A stretch of DNA of 64,000 nucleotides from Delphinapterus leucas. Taxonomy: Eukaryota; Chordata; Mammalia; Artiodactyla; Monodontidae. Positions 22,830-34,089 of this stretch are shown here, one piece after another. The notes below the pieces were generated by a model that saw only the letters and a list, made by a program, of their open reading frames with translations, was not told the DNA's origin and ran no database searches. The first letter of the stretch is position 1; each line of letters begins with the position of its first letter. The position numbers were made by a program, and so were the translations under genes. The stretch spans positions 7,487,883 to 7,551,882 of the forward strand of contig NW_022098062.1 in the NCBI RefSeq assembly GCF_002288925.2. The letters are read 5' to 3'.

Positions 22830-23085
22830 GGTCTGTAATAACTATCACTCAGTGTTTACCATGCACCAAGTACTGCCTAAGTACTTTACATATGGTATCT
22901 CTTTTCATCTTGACAACAGCCAGAAAAGGCAGGTACCATTATTATCCACATTGTGAAGTTGAGGACAAGCACAGGGAGTCAAGTAAATTGTACAAGGCTG
23001 CACAGCAGGTAAGTGGTGGAGCTGGAATACAAACCCCTGCAATCTGATTCAAGGGCTTATTTTTAACCACTCTGCTAAGCCACCA
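22830..23085 (-). mobile_element. MIR SINE, nearly complete, antisense
   Basis: 'accatgcaccaagtactgcctaagtactttacatatggtatctc' (in parts), 'aggtaccattattatccacattg', 'aagtaaattgtacaaggctgcacagcaggtaagtggtggagctgg' and 'ttttaaccactctgctaagcc' run the whole antisense MIR. Confidence 0.88.
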
Positions 23086-23439
23086 CTCAAAGTAAAAGGG
23101 AGGTAAACAAAGTCCATGCAATTCTTCTCAACAAAAGGCCAAGGATAGACCATTCTCTTTCCAGCACGTTAAAGCCCCGGGAGTATGACAGCAGAGGGGA
23201 CATCTCATGGCTCCCCCGCCACCTCCTTGCTCATCTGCCTCTCCCTAGAGGGTAGGTCCTCACTGGTGTTCAGCTGGAAGGCCGCTCCCTGGATGCTTTC
23301 TCCACTGGCACTGTGGACAACTCAGCCTGTGTGAAGAGTATGAGGTTTCTTCATGAACACGCTGAAAAGCTTGGCTTGAGCACGACACACCCTGTGGCAG
23401 GCACTGTGGTCTCCACGGGGCACTGGGTCCTCATCAAGA
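23086..23439. other. Unassigned sequence
   Basis: No repeat or gene was recognised. Confidence 0.4.
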
Positions 23440-23770
23440 TGGACCCAGCTGAGACTCTTTCCTCCAGGATCTCCTAGTCTCTTAGGAGAGCTAAAATGTG
23501 TACGCAAATAACTGCACCACAAGCTAGAGAGCCGTACGTAATACCACGAGATACACTGACATAGGGCTAAGAAAATTTAGGGGAACAAGAGATGGCTTCG
23601 GGATGCAGCACCCGGGAAGTCTTCCTGGAGGAGGTAAGCATTGAACTGGGTCTCACGGGGTCAACTCCATTTGACTATGCGAGGATGGGAAGGAGATCAA
23701 ATGGCATTCCCAGTAGAAGGAATGCTCGTGCAAAGGCTCAGAATCCAAAGACGTAGAATCTCAAGGAAAT
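23440..23770 (-). mobile_element. L2-like LINE fragment, antisense
   Basis: 'aagtcttcctggaggaggtaagcattgaactgggtctc', 'gaggatgggaaggagatcaaatggcattcc' and 'gaatgctcgtgcaaaggctcagaatcc' follow the antisense L2 'gaggaggtgacatttgagc...gtgcaaaggccctgagg' order. Confidence 0.6.
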
Positions 23771-23904
23771 TGCAGGGGTGGGGAACTTCCCCTGGAAGGG
23801 AGTAGCCAGCCCCACAGAACACCTTCCATTTCTTCGCGGTCAGATGACCTTTTCAGGTCCAGGGCCTGTGCGAACAGGCAGACGGGAGGCATCCTGCTCA
23901 GAGG

Positions 23905-24120
23905 GGCCAGCATTTAACAGAGCGTGTGCCAACGCTTCACATGCCTTCCCTCCTGTAAACTTCACAGCCACCCTGTGCAATAGGTACTACCATTATCTTC
24001 ACTTTATAGGTGAGGGGATGGAAGCCAGGAGGGTTAAGCAGCTTAGCAACGAGACACAGCTAGCGAGGGGGGGTGAGGCTGGGACTCGCCCCTGTAGCCA
24101 GCCGGGCGGGCCGCTCTAGA
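23905..24120 (-). mobile_element. MIR SINE, antisense
   Basis: 'cttcacagccaccctgtgcaataggtactaccattatcttcac', 'tataggtgaggggatgg', 'gggttaagcagcttagcaacgagacacagctagcgagg' are the reverse MIR body, with a GC-rich right end. Confidence 0.8.
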
Positions 24121-26104
24121 GACTGCTGTGCCATCGTGCCACCTGTGTGGTCTTTGGAAACTGGTTTCCAGAGAGCAGACACTCAGGAGGGAGACTCAGC
24201 CCAGTTGTCACCTGGGAATCAGGTTGAAGGTAAATTATAGCAATGGTTGGGGGAGGGCTGTGGGCTGCCCACTGGGTTAGGAAACCTGGGATTCAGCACC
24301 TACTGCAGGAAGCTGTGAAGTGTGTTTGTGTGTTAATAGCACTTTGTTCCTAAAGGTTTCTAGAGAGGCAGAGTGCTCAATCCAGCAAACCAAACACGCT
24401 TAAGGTGCAGGTAATCTGTAGAGCTCTAGTTACACATATATATGCATTGATCAGCAAAAAGACTATGTCCATTTCTAAACAATGTCTAACAACATCTTAG
24501 ACTCTCTTGTAAATATCTAATAAAATTATAGATTCCACCATGGGGTCCCAGTCCTTCTCTCCCGCTGTCCTCCCTCCCCTCTCTACAATCTTTTCTTCCT
24601 TCCCCTTTCTCCGTTCCTTCCCTTCCTCTGCTGCCTCCCACTTATTATCTGCTGCTGGGGAAATCACTCAAAGGTCCCGACAGTATTTAAAGGGAAACTT
24701 CAGCTTTGCAGATTTCAGATCCAAACTCCAACTCAGGGGCCCAGGGCTCCCACAGCTTCAGGATTGCTGATCATTCAAGAACATGTCCTGTTTCTTGCCT
24801 GCATCTTATTGGCTTAAAAGGGAAGACTGGGTATTAGGGGGTGGCCAAGGCCTTAAGCTGGAGGGTAAAGTGGTCAACTTATGTTCTCCCAGGCCAGCCA
24901 TTTCATGAGTCTGCCCGAGACGAGAGAGATCTAGGGCAAGATGAGGCAAGGAGCTGACTCATCCCAGCTTGCGATGTTCCTATGAGGGAAAGTGCTTGTC
25001 TTGAGGCCCAGCTGCCGCAACCTGGCACCTGCAGCCTGGCGCTGCTCCCCCCTGGCTGCGCCCAGAAGCAGTGGCAGTCTCAGCGTCAGAAGCAACACGG
25101 CAGCAGCACCTGCCCCCGTATCGCTCTCCTCCTCCCCTCCCCAACCTGGGCACCTGCAGCCCTTCCGCAGTAACTCCTTTCCAGCCCAGCCAGCCCTCCA
25201 CCAGGGCTGCAGTTGATGAAATCTGGGAGCTATTTTGAAATTTCCCTTTTTTAAAAAAAGTCCAAACTGATCAGTTGATAATTACATGTTGGAACATCTG
25301 CTCTGATTTGTTTTATTCTTTCTATTTTGGAAAATTGGAATACACTGAAGTTGTGCCTTCTGGAATTGCCGGCCTGGCTCTTGGAGGGTGAGCAGCCCGT
25401 CTGCTCGGCAGCACCTGGCTGGGCCCACTGCCCGGCTCCCAGGGAAAAGCGCAGCTCTCCTGCCTGAAATAGCGGGGCTGTGGCACCTCCCCGCCCAACC
25501 CCTGGCTTACAAAGGGTTACAGCACCTTCTTCTCATGTGGCCCACCTGCCTCCAAGGTTGGGAGGTCCGAGAGGAGCACAGACCCTGCAGAGCCTGCAGC
25601 CAGCTTGGGGTGTGATGAGGCCAAGTCCGGCGTGGGGCACTTGGAACACCCCACCCTCTGCAATCATCAGTGACTTGGCTGGTTTCCCTCTGGAAGTGCC
25701 CAGATGCTTCTGTCTCCCAGGGAGGGAGGCAGGCCTACACTGCCCAGCACAGGCTTACTGGTACTGAGAGGTGGGAGCTTGCTAGGGTTTGCACAGGAGA
25801 GAACCCTGGCATCAAAAACCCTTCAGACTCCAAGTGGCTGCCGTTGGAGAGTGACCGATCTCTCAGAGCCTGGGAGTGACAGAGACTCAGCAGGGCTGAG
25901 GACATGTGTCCTCTTGTCAGCTCTTCCTCCAATTAGCATTTCTAGAGTGTGTATGCAGTACTGGGGGCTTGGCATGAGAGGAGGGGCCACCAAAGGTGAA
26001 TCAGGCAAACTCTGCTCTCAGGGGCCTCAAGGTGCTGTCCCACTCCAGCCCCTTCTCCTTGCAGTAACCGTGATGACCTTAAAATCTAAAACACAGAATG
26101 ATGA
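24121..26104. other. Unassigned 2 kb stretch, partly GC-rich
   Basis: No repeat was recognised. 24990-25220 and 25370-25480 are GC-rich and flank an AT-rich block at 25220-25350. Overlapping frames up to 155 codons occur on both strands but none shows a known domain. CpG is sparse, so this is not an obvious CpG-island promoter. Confidence 0.4.
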
Positions 26105-26122
26105 TGTCACTCACTTACTTTT

Positions 26123-26485
26123 TTTCTTTTTCAGTGGTTATTTTTCTCTTCTCATAATAAATATATTTTAAAATTTTTCATTGGAGTATAGTTGATTTAC
26201 ATTGTTGTGTTAGTTTCAGGTGTACAGCAAAGTGAATCAGTTATGCATATACATCTATCCACTCTTTTTTTTTAAGATTCTTTTCCCACATAGGCTATTA
26301 CAGAGTATTGAGTAGAGTTCCCTGTACTATACAGCAGGTCCTTATTAGTTATCTATTTTATATACAGTAGTGTGTATATGTCAGTCTCAATCTTCCAATT
26401 TATCCGCCCCCCCCATCCCCTGGTAACCATAAGTTTGCTTTCTACGGCTGTGACTCTACTTCTGTTTTGTAAATAAGTTCATTTG
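26123..26485 (-). mobile_element. L1 3' fragment, antisense, with 18 bp target-site duplication
   Basis: Antisense L1 3' UTR: 'ttggagtatagttgatttaca', 'ttagtttcaggtgtacagc', 'ttacagagtattgagtagag', 'tctattttatatacagtagtg', then a C-run. Flanking repeats at 26105-26122 and 26486-26503 differ by one base ('tgtcactcacttactttt' and 'tgtcacttacttactttt'). This is a complete short insertion placed next to an L2. Confidence 0.93.
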
Positions 26486-26489
26486 TGTC

Positions 26490-27075
26490 ACTTACTTACT
26501 TTTAACCCCTTCAAAGTCTCCCTATTGCCTTTATGGTAAAGTCCAAATTCAAGTCATTAACTTGGTGTCCAGGGCTCTTCTGGATCTGACCCCAGCTTAC
26601 CTGGCTGGCCTCATCTCTCAGACTCCATCCCATCCACTGAAGACTCCACACTCCAGTTCTCTGAACCTCCTCTGTTCCTTCCTTTCCATCTTGCCTCACA
26701 CGTGTCGTCCCCTTTGCCTGGATTACTCTTCTTTCCTCTTCCCTTCACCCCTTCACCTGAATAACTCCTACTTGTTTCTCAGGTCCCAGCCTACACTGTA
26801 ATTTCTCCAGCAGTCCTTTCCTGAACCTCCCAAACTTCTAAGAGTTTAGGTGCTCTACCTCTGTGCTCTCATGGCATTTTGAATTTCCCCCATGATATGC
26901 ACCAGACTTCCCTGACACTGTCTGATTCCTTCTCTACCCGCCTGCCTAGACCAAAATCCTGTTGAGGGCAGATACCATGCTTTGCTTATTTTACTATCTC
27001 AGGCAACTAGCCCAGTGCCTAACACATGGGGCGCTCTATAAGTAAGTGTGGGTTGAGTCGAAAAATGAGTAAATG
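26490..27075 (+). mobile_element. L2 LINE 3' region, sense
   Basis: Almost the whole L2 3' segment is readable: 'aaagtctccctattgccttta', 'ctggatctgaccccagcttacctggc', 'ctttgcctggattactcttc', 'ctgaataactcctacttgtttctcagg', 'gttgagggcagataccatg' and 'cagtgcctaacacatggggcgc'. Frames in it are not genes. Confidence 0.88.
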
Positions 27076-27421
27076 CATCAACAGATAAATCAATGCTCAA
27101 CTAAGGAGATGACATTTCCACAAATAATGTGCTATTGGAGAGGATTACAGTGTGTATCAGACAAGATAGTTTATGTCATGCTGCAATAATAAACACCCCC
27201 AACTCTCAGTAGTTTATAAAAATGAAAGGATTATTTCTTACTACCATTATATTTCTATCATGGGTCAGCAGATATATTCTGCTCTGTGATGTCCTCACTT
27301 AAGAACTCCAGCCAAAGGGAAGCCCCATCTCTGTGCCTCTACCATTGCTGACAAGAGAAAGAGGACATAATAAACCTTTCACTGGCTCTGAAAGTTTCCA
27401 CTCTGAAGTGACACAAATATT

Positions 27422-27486
27422 ACAATAGCCAAGACATGGAAGCAACCTAAATGTCTATCGACAGATGAGTGAATAAAGAAGATTTG

Positions 27487-27519
<33 letters not shown>

Positions 27520-27769
27520 AACACACACAGACATACATACACACAGTGGAATGTTACTGAGCCATAAAAAAGAATGCCATTGCAGCAACATGGATGGGCC
27601 TAGAGATCATCATATTAAGTGAAGTAAGTCAGACAGAGAAAGACAGATATCATATGATATCACTTATATGTGGAATCTAAAATAATGATACAAATGAACT
27701 TATTTACAAAACAGAAATCGACTTGCAGACATAGAAAACAAATTTATGGTTACTAAAAAAAAAAAGTTA
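27422..27769 (+). mobile_element. L1 3' fragment, sense, inserted in an older repeat
   Basis: Starts in the ORF2 3' end ('acaatagccaagacatggaagcaacctaa') and continues to 'cttatatgtggaatctaaaa' and an A-rich tail; the last part of the 3' UTR is missing. The flanks share 'acacaaatatt' (27411-27421) and 'acacaaataat' (27770-27780). A TA/CA microsatellite has expanded inside it. Confidence 0.85.
27487..27543. repeat. Compound (GT)(TA)(CA) microsatellite within L1
   Basis: GT repeats, then about 13 TA units, then ACACAC and ACATAC units. It occupies the position where L1 normally has a short 'gtatatatata' run, so it arose by expansion of L1 sequence. Confidence 0.92.
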
Positions 27770-27989
27770 ACACAAATAATTTCTGCCCTTATTTGGTGGC
27801 CAAAGCAAGTCACAACAACCATACTGAACTTCAAAGGGGCCAGGAAAATGCAGTCTTACCATATTTCCAGGAGGGGAGCTAGAAATATTTGGTGAACAGC
27901 CTTAATGACCTTTATAGGAAATCCAAGAAGAGAAAGTCCACTTCCAAATGGAAATATCTAGTAAGAGTTTAAGGACAAGGTGGCATTTG

Positions 27990-28500
27990 ACTTGGGCCTT
28001 GAAGGATGATTTGGTTTAGGCCACTCAGTTCAGTTTGCTGGGCTTTGATACATGTTGGGAGAGCATCTAATTTCCTTCACTTTCAATCTCTGCCCCTGCA
28101 GCTGGAAAATTTCCTAGGCTCTCTTTCCTAAGCATTATTCAGATAGATAACACAAGGTCCCGTCTCTGAGGGAGTTTGTAGTCTAGTCGAAAGATAAGTA
28201 CTGGATGTGTACAGATCCTCATAAAATATGCACAAATGTGATATGCACCCAAAAAGTAGAGCAAAGGAAGAGAAATCACTTCCATTTGGAGGCATCAAGT
28301 TGTGGTTTGTGGAGATGGGTAGGATTTCAAAAGGGGGAATTAGGATGGAAAGTGGGGAGGGACACTAGGTAGAAGAATCAACACGGACAAAACCATGGAA
28401 GTGGGCGTTGGCAAAGCAAAGTAACTGGAAGAAATACACTTCAGGTTGGCCAGTGTCCTGGACACTAAGGCAACAGAGCAGTTGGAAACACTGGAAAACC
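27990..28500 (-). mobile_element. L2-like LINE fragment, antisense
   Basis: 'acaaggtcccgtctctgagggagtttgtagtctagtcg', 'gatgtgtacagatcctcataaa' and 'gaagaatcaacacggacaaaacc' resemble antisense L2 in order, but the match is diluted and some other old repeat is possible. Confidence 0.45.
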
Positions 28501-30020
28501 TCTTGAAATTGGGAACTTTCAGAAATGGGGCAGTAAAGAACAAGTGAGCAGCCTTGTTTTCTTCTTATGCAAACTTTTTCTGAAGGTTCAGCCTAGGAGC
28601 CACCACCGAAATGAGATGAATTTTGGAAGGCCTCTGGCAGGCTGTACCTTACCTCTCAAAGATTTACAAAGTGTGCAGCCTCCTTCACCCCATCTTCCCC
28701 CATTTCACCTGCAAGTCACAGATTTGCAGTCTTGGTGGCTACATCCTCCTTTTCAATGAGCAGATACTTCTAAGGGAAGTTTGGAAACCCTGGAGACCCT
28801 GGGTTCTGAAACAAAGCCTGATCCAAGGTATTGCCCCACCCCTGGAGACATTCCCCAGCCCCGTGGGACTCAGGGCCACCATGTGCTGGGTCTCAGGGAG
28901 GGGTAGGACCAGCGCCATCGGTCTGATCTTCCTGGATCCACCTGCCACCACACTCAACTTTATATTTTATTCTCTAATGACTTGGTCCTTTTTCAGATCA
29001 ATCCAGTCTCAAAATAATATGTCAACATGGGCATTTGTGGTGAGGGTGACCATGATGAGGAATATGGCAAAGATTATTATTAGTTTCCATTTCATTGGGT
29101 TTTATTTTGTTTTTTGTTTTTCGTTCACATTGCTGCAGTTGAGGACTTATTTCCTGCAGCCAAAGTCTTCTGCCTCTCACTCACTTCACTTTGACTCATT
29201 TATTTTTCCTATTTCCCCAAAGACCTTTTGGCACTTTGAAAAGTGTTTTACTAGATATGATCCTGCACTCTTAACCTGTGTTTCTTCCTCTTCTCCCTTC
29301 TCATTTTTTATTAATGTCATAAAGAAAGTGTTTCCAGGCAAACGTCAGTTACTGAGTAATAAAACCCGAGGCGTAGGACAGAACGAAGCAGAGAAGTAGA
29401 GGCTGGGGAGGCACTTGGCCTTGTGGCTTTACGGGACCAGCAGGGCTTCCCTAACCCCAACCGGGAGGTCCAGTTGGCTGGGAGGCAGGGCCAGACTCTG
29501 CATTCCTGCAATATTGTTGCATCCTTGTGTAAAGCCCATCACAGCCATAATGGCTGTCCATGTTGGAAGCAATGAGTGGGTTATCCGCTCCAGCTTTTCC
29601 AGATGAGAACTAAGGTTAATGACTCAGCCCAGATGAATCCATTGGAAGCAGAACCCAGATCAGAACCCATCCCAAGCCCTCTTCTTGTTTTTCACACTTT
29701 CCTGCAATGGTCACACCCACTGTTGTGGGCCACTGTCAACAACACTTGGGACTCCAGGCCTCCCTTCTCTCATAATTCCAGACTCATAGGTGACTGTAAT
29801 TAATTTCAAGACATTTCTATCCAAATGACCTTCAGACACCAGAGTTCTTATTTTACTGCCCAGACCTGGTGAATGCTATTTGGACCCACCAAGTAACAAA
29901 ACAATACCATCTCAGACTTTTCATTGCTCTGTTTTCCTCAGTTTCTACATTCTACTTTGAAATCTCTCTCAGAGCCACCCTTCCATGGTGGATTCTCATC
30001 ACCCTGCTGTGTTCCAGACT
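28501..30020. other. Unassigned sequence with the window's longest open frame
   Basis: No repeat was recognised. The open frame 28623-29399 (258 codons, plus strand) has no known domain. It contains runs of aromatic residues and Ser from T-rich DNA. It has no Kozak-like context, and no poly(A) signal or splice pattern supports it. I regard it as a chance frame. Confidence 0.45.
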
Positions 30021-30024
30021 TCCT

Positions 30025-30280
30025 CACCCATCTGCTGGTCTGCTAGTTTCTAGTCTCTCTGCCTCCCAACTCTATCTTCACAAAGCCATCTTACACACTT
30101 TATGGAACAGATTTTCCTACAACTCAAACCAGATCGAGTTCTTCCTATAGCTAAAAACCAAATTACTCCACAAAGGCAGATAGGGCTTGGAAGAAAGAGG
30201 CTGGGAGATGCCAAAAAAAACCTTGCCTAGCACAGGGCCTGGCTCTGGGCTCTCAACGAGTGTTTGATAAATGAATAAAT
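30025..30280 (+). mobile_element. L2 LINE 3' end
   Basis: 'tagtctctctgcctcccaac', 'cacaaagccatcttacacac' and the terminus 'tagcacagggcctggctctgggctctcaacgagtgtttgataaatgaataaatc' (shown in part of its order) match sense L2. The segment between them is diverged. Confidence 0.6.
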
Positions 30281-30294
30281 CAGTGATGAGAGTA

Positions 30295-30520
30295 CAGAAG
30301 AGCTGCACAGAAAAATGGAAAGAACATGGACTTGTTTATTTGCCCAGATCTAGCATTTACTGTGTGGCTTAAGGCAAACGCTGAGCCAGTCTGAAATTCA
30401 GATTCTTGAAAAAAGGCAACACTTAATATTGCTTGACTTAGCTCACAAGATTGTCATGAGGGATCAAGCGAGAGAATGGCTAGAAAAGAGCTGTTATAAA
30501 GCATAAATAAATGTGCAAAA
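30295..30520 (+). mobile_element. MIR SINE
   Basis: 'gatctagcatttactgtgtggcttaaggcaaacgctgagcc', 'agctcacaagattgtcatgagggatcaa' and 'aaagagctgttataaagcataaataaatg' follow the sense MIR. Confidence 0.65.
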
Positions 30521-30559
30521 GAGAATCATATTACATCACAATGTTGGCTAGATTCAGGA

Positions 30560-30665
30560 AGCTCATTGCTTGGTACAATGGAAAGTGTGATCCTAGACAA
30601 GTCACTGTTCCTCTCTGGACCTGAGACTTCCCATCTCCAGAATGACAGCTGGGGACCAAAATATC
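30560..30665 (+). mobile_element. MIR SINE fragment
   Basis: 'tgatcctagacaagtcactgttcctctctggacctgag' and 'cccatctccagaatgacagctgggg' match the MIR core. Confidence 0.5.
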
Positions 30666-30669
30666 TCCA

Positions 30670-31470
30670 ATCTCTTCCTATGCTTACGTCTTGGGATTTG
30701 ATGTTCTGATCCAAGGCTTCATGTGTCCCCAAGGAGACTTGCTTATTAGCTGTCGCAGTCTGCTGTCAAGCTGCTGTTCTGACCCTATCTCTGGATTCAG
30801 TCTCCCTACCCAGGCTTCTGCTTTCATCTGCTAATAAAGATTGAGGCCTCAGATTTATATCTGGTCCTTACCTTATTCTCACCACATATTATACAAGTTT
30901 TGATCAACGAAGCTAGGTGGTTCACTTTTTATTTTTTTAAATAGAAGATGGGGAAAGACATAATTAAGGAGCCAATTGGTCCTCGTTATGCGAAAAAAAA
31001 AGCCTTAATTATCCCCAAGGCCGACTCTAGTACACACTCATCAAAGGGCCCGGCAAACCTAGATCAAAGCCTGGAGCTGGGTGCTGTGGCCACCCCCTCA
31101 CTTGTTTCCAAGCATTTGTGTTCAAAAGAACAAAAGCTCTGACTCCACAGCCTGAAAACACTCTGGAATCCTCCAGCCTGATTCCCTAGGGCTCCCCCAG
31201 TCACCTCTCAGGGAACACAAAGTAAACTCCTGGGAAGATCCTCATGGGAACTGAGTTTTCTCCCTTCCCTGATAAATGTTTGGGTCTAGAGGATTTGAGA
31301 TGGAGAATGGAAATTCAAGCAGAGGTTTGCCCTGGGGATTCTGAAATTGGGGCTTTAAGTCCTAAGCAGTCAGATGAAAAAAATAAACCAAGTGCATAAA
31401 TGAAAATAATTCATACCGACAAATAGCATGACAGCGTGTGACACTCCAAGCTATAGCTACTTGTGACCAT
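30670..31470. other. Unassigned sequence containing a motif-rich block
   Basis: No repeat was recognised. The block 30945-31090 carries TAATTA and TCF/LEF-like motifs and is listed separately as a possible enhancer. Confidence 0.4.
30945..31090. promoter_or_regulatory. Possible enhancer-like block (homeodomain and TCF/LEF motifs)
   Basis: Within 150 bases there are two 'ttaatta'/'taattaa' homeodomain cores (near 30960 and 31006), a 'ccaattgg' inverted CAAT-like palindrome (near 30972), and two 'atcaaag' TCF/LEF-type motifs (near 31041 and 31063). The surroundings are repeat-free. This is a motif reading only. Confidence 0.25.
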
Positions 31471-31479
31471 TGTATTATA

Positions 31480-31800
31480 TATGATGATGGCAGCTACCCC
31501 CTGTTCACAAATCCTCAGTGACTCCCATGGCTTTTAAAAGGAAGTCCAGACCCTTCATTCTGGCATGGGAAGGCCCTTCTCAATGTGCCCATCACAGATC
31601 TCTGCATCCTTATTTTCCATGGCCCTACATTCTAGACAAATCATTTCCTTAACGTTCTCTACATCCTTCCCATGCCTTCAGAAATCTCTGCATTATTCAC
31701 ACTGGCTTTTCCTGGGAAACTATTTCCTTTTACCTTCCTCTTTTCCATCAATCAAAATCTTCCCTATCTACTGCCCTATTTGTGTATTTCTTATAGAGCT
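31480..31800 (+). mobile_element. L2 LINE 3' region, sense
   Basis: 'gtgactcccatggcttttaaaaggaagtccagacccttcattctggcatgggaaggccctt' (landmarks in order), 'cattcacactggcttttcctgg' and 'tgcccatcacagatctc' match sense L2. Confidence 0.7.
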
Positions 31801-32585
31801 CACTCATTTATTCAGTACAATTTGTGGGGCAGCGGCAGATTCTATTATGGACAAAGTTTCATTCAAGGGCCTCAGGACACAAAGATGAGTGAGAATTTTC
31901 CCCACAGTGGAGGAGCACATATTTTAGTGCTGGGGAGAGACATGCATTCAAATAGTGACATTACAGTATGAAAAATGCTAAAGCCAGTGCTGTCTGGAAA
32001 TATAACGTGAGCTACAAAGGTAATTTAAAATTCTCTAGTAGCCACATTTTAAAAAGGTAAAAAGAAGCTGGTAAAATTAATTTTAATAACAAATTTTATT
32101 TACCTCAATAAATCTAAAATATCATTTCAACTTGTGGCACTAGATACATGTCTAGTACGTAAGAGCCGTGTGTGGCCAGTGGCTACTCTATTAGATGGCA
32201 CAGAGGTAGGCAAAGCATATATAACTATGAAGAGACCACAGGGAAGGAAGTAAACCAGTTGGCCTAAGGGGTCATGAAATCTTCACGGAGCCTTGATGAA
32301 TAAATGGGGCTCATCTGGTGGAGAAAGGAAGAAGTGCTTTCAGACAATAGGAAAAACCTCCAGAAAAGCGTAGAGGAGAAAGAGTATGGTGTGTCCATAG
32401 AAGCATAAGATGGTATAGAGTAGAGGGCATGATAAGGAATACTAAAAGTGAGCTTGGAAAGGAGGCTTCATGTATCCTCCCATGAAACACGAAAGAAAAA
32501 AGGAGCAGAGGAGATGTTTATGCAGGGGAATCCACACTGTGATTTAGGAAGATGACCTTGGCTACTGGATGGAGAATGGGCTAGG
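31801..32585 (-). mobile_element. L2 LINE 3' region, antisense, interrupted by a DNA transposon
   Basis: The left arm (31801-31984: 'cactcatttattcagtac', 'gaggagcacatattttagtgctggggagag') and right arm (about 32210-32585: 'ttcacggagccttgatgaata', 'tgatttaggaagatgaccttggctactggatggagaatgg') are consecutive parts of antisense L2. The hAT-like element at 31985-32203 sits between them. Confidence 0.65.
31985..32203. mobile_element. hAT-like miniature DNA transposon
   Basis: About 219 bp starting 'cagtgctgtctgg' and ending 'ttagatggcacag', imperfect inverted ends. The body has 'tctagtagccacattttaaaaaggtaaaaag' (in parts) and 'gtgtggccagtggctactctatt', typical of a common non-autonomous hAT-Charlie group. 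A decayed 8 bp duplication may be 'gctaaagc'/'ggcaaagc'. Subfamily not certain. Confidence 0.7.
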
Positions 32586-33310
32586 TGTAATGTAAGGATA
32601 ACTCCAGGGACCCGTTGGGAGGCTGTGATAGAAACTGTGGGTGCTTACCAACACTCTGAACTGGCACTGATAGGCTACATTTCTCAGCCTCCTTTGCATT
32701 TTAGGCTTCCGGTCAGGAGGTGAGGAAAGAGAATTAGGGAAAGTCATAAGCATTCTTAACAGCTTTGGTCCAGACCTCATGGACTCTCATCCACTCATAT
32801 TCCACTGGAATTGATGAGTAGTCAAGGAACCGGAGAAAAATAAATAAGGATATTTAAACTTTTAAAATCAGTGGTAAATTAAGACGAGGATGCAGAAAAG
32901 GAGTCAGGGACATTTGAAGATGGTAGGTCCACTTGATGTCAGGATGCTGATGGACCATGATGAAGAGAGCCCAAACCTTCCCATCACCTGCCCACCCACA
33001 CCGACAGTGACATGAGGGAGAAATACACCTGAGTAAGTGAACCTTGAGAGATGGGAGTTAGTTGTTACAGTAGCTAGTCAGTCCTGATTGAGAGGAGGTT
33101 ATTGCTCCAATCTTACCCTACTATTTGTTTATGGTTATTTGACATTTACGTGCACTTGCCATATCTCCTCACTTTAACCGTGGGGTTTTAGAAGACAAGG
33201 ACCTATGGACTGTGTTTGGCTTAGCCTTCTGTCTCTCCCCTCCCCAGGCACAATGCTTTACCTTTTAGATAATTGATGATTAATTCAGTAATCAATCACT
33301 TTATGAACTC
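32586..33310. other. Unassigned sequence
   Basis: No repeat or gene was recognised. Confidence 0.4.
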
Positions 33311-33314
33311 AATA

Positions 33315-34085
33315 AATCCTCTCATGTCTAGATCAAAATATACCTTTGTGACCACTTTCACCACTTTCCCTGCCAAATCCCTGAGCCAAGCCAATGTTAC
33401 CTCTTGCCTAGATTATTGCTATAGCCTCCTGATTTGTCTCCCTTCTCTGCGCTTGCTTCCCTGTGGTCTATTTTCAACACAACAGCCAGAGAGGACTGGC
33501 TAAAAGGTAAAGCAGATGTTACTCTGCTTAAATTCTCAATGGCTCCTATCTTCCTGAAAGTAAAAGCCATTGTTTTCATAACCCACAATGGCCCACAGAA
33601 CTGGGCTTGGCCTGCCCTCCCTGTCCCATTACCTCTCTGATGTCATCTCCTACTTGTTTACTCTCCCTGATCAGACTGGGATTTTTTAAATATGCCAGGC
33701 ACACTCCTACCTCAGGGCCTTAGCACTTGCTATTGCCGCTGCCTAAGATGCTCTTAGTTCAAATATCTACATGGCTTCTCCCCCACAGGCCTCAGACCTT
33801 TCTCAAAAGTCACCTCCTTCCTAAGGCTTTCCTCGGTCACATTACCTAAATTGCAACTCCACTCACTGCACTCTTTTTTCCCCGTCTCTCTCTTATTTTT
33901 CTTCATACTTGTACTCACCACTCTCTAACACATTAAACATGTTGCTTAATGCACCTTGTTTCCTTCTTTCTCATCTAGTAGAATTTAATATCCAAGAGAC
34001 ATAGTTTTTCTTTGTTGTCATCACTACTATGTTCCCAGCGCTATGTCTGGTACAAAGCAGGCAATCAATAAATGTTGGTGGAATG
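33315..34085 (+). mobile_element. L2 LINE 3' region, sense, about 770 bp
   Basis: One of the best L2 copies in the window: 'cctcttgcctagattattgctatagcctcctgatttgtctccctt' (in order), 'agccagagaggactggctaaaag', 'cagggccttagcacttgctattgccgctgcctaag', 'aaaagtcacctccttcctaaggctttcctcgg' and the end 'tatgttcccagcgctatgtctggtacaaagcaggcaatcaataaatgttggtggaatga' (landmarks). Frames here are not genes. Confidence 0.92.
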
Positions 34086-34089
34086 AACA

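Larger units (their letters stand above)
27165..27930. mobile_element. Ancient interspersed repeat, family uncertain, split by an L1
   Basis: The left arm (27165-27421, 'aactctcagtagtttataa', 'tatcatgggtcagcagatatattctgctctg') and right arm (27782-27930, 'tggccaaagcaagtcacaac', 'gccaggaaaatgcagtcttacc', 'gaaatatttggtgaacagcc') belong to one medium-abundance mammalian repeat that I recognise by pattern but cannot name with confidence. The L1 between them interrupts it. Confidence 0.6.

Noticed and set aside
25704..26171. 155-codon open frame on the plus strand
   Set aside because: Overlaps several other frames, has no domain-like pattern, and ends in T-rich sequence and the edge of an L1 insertion.
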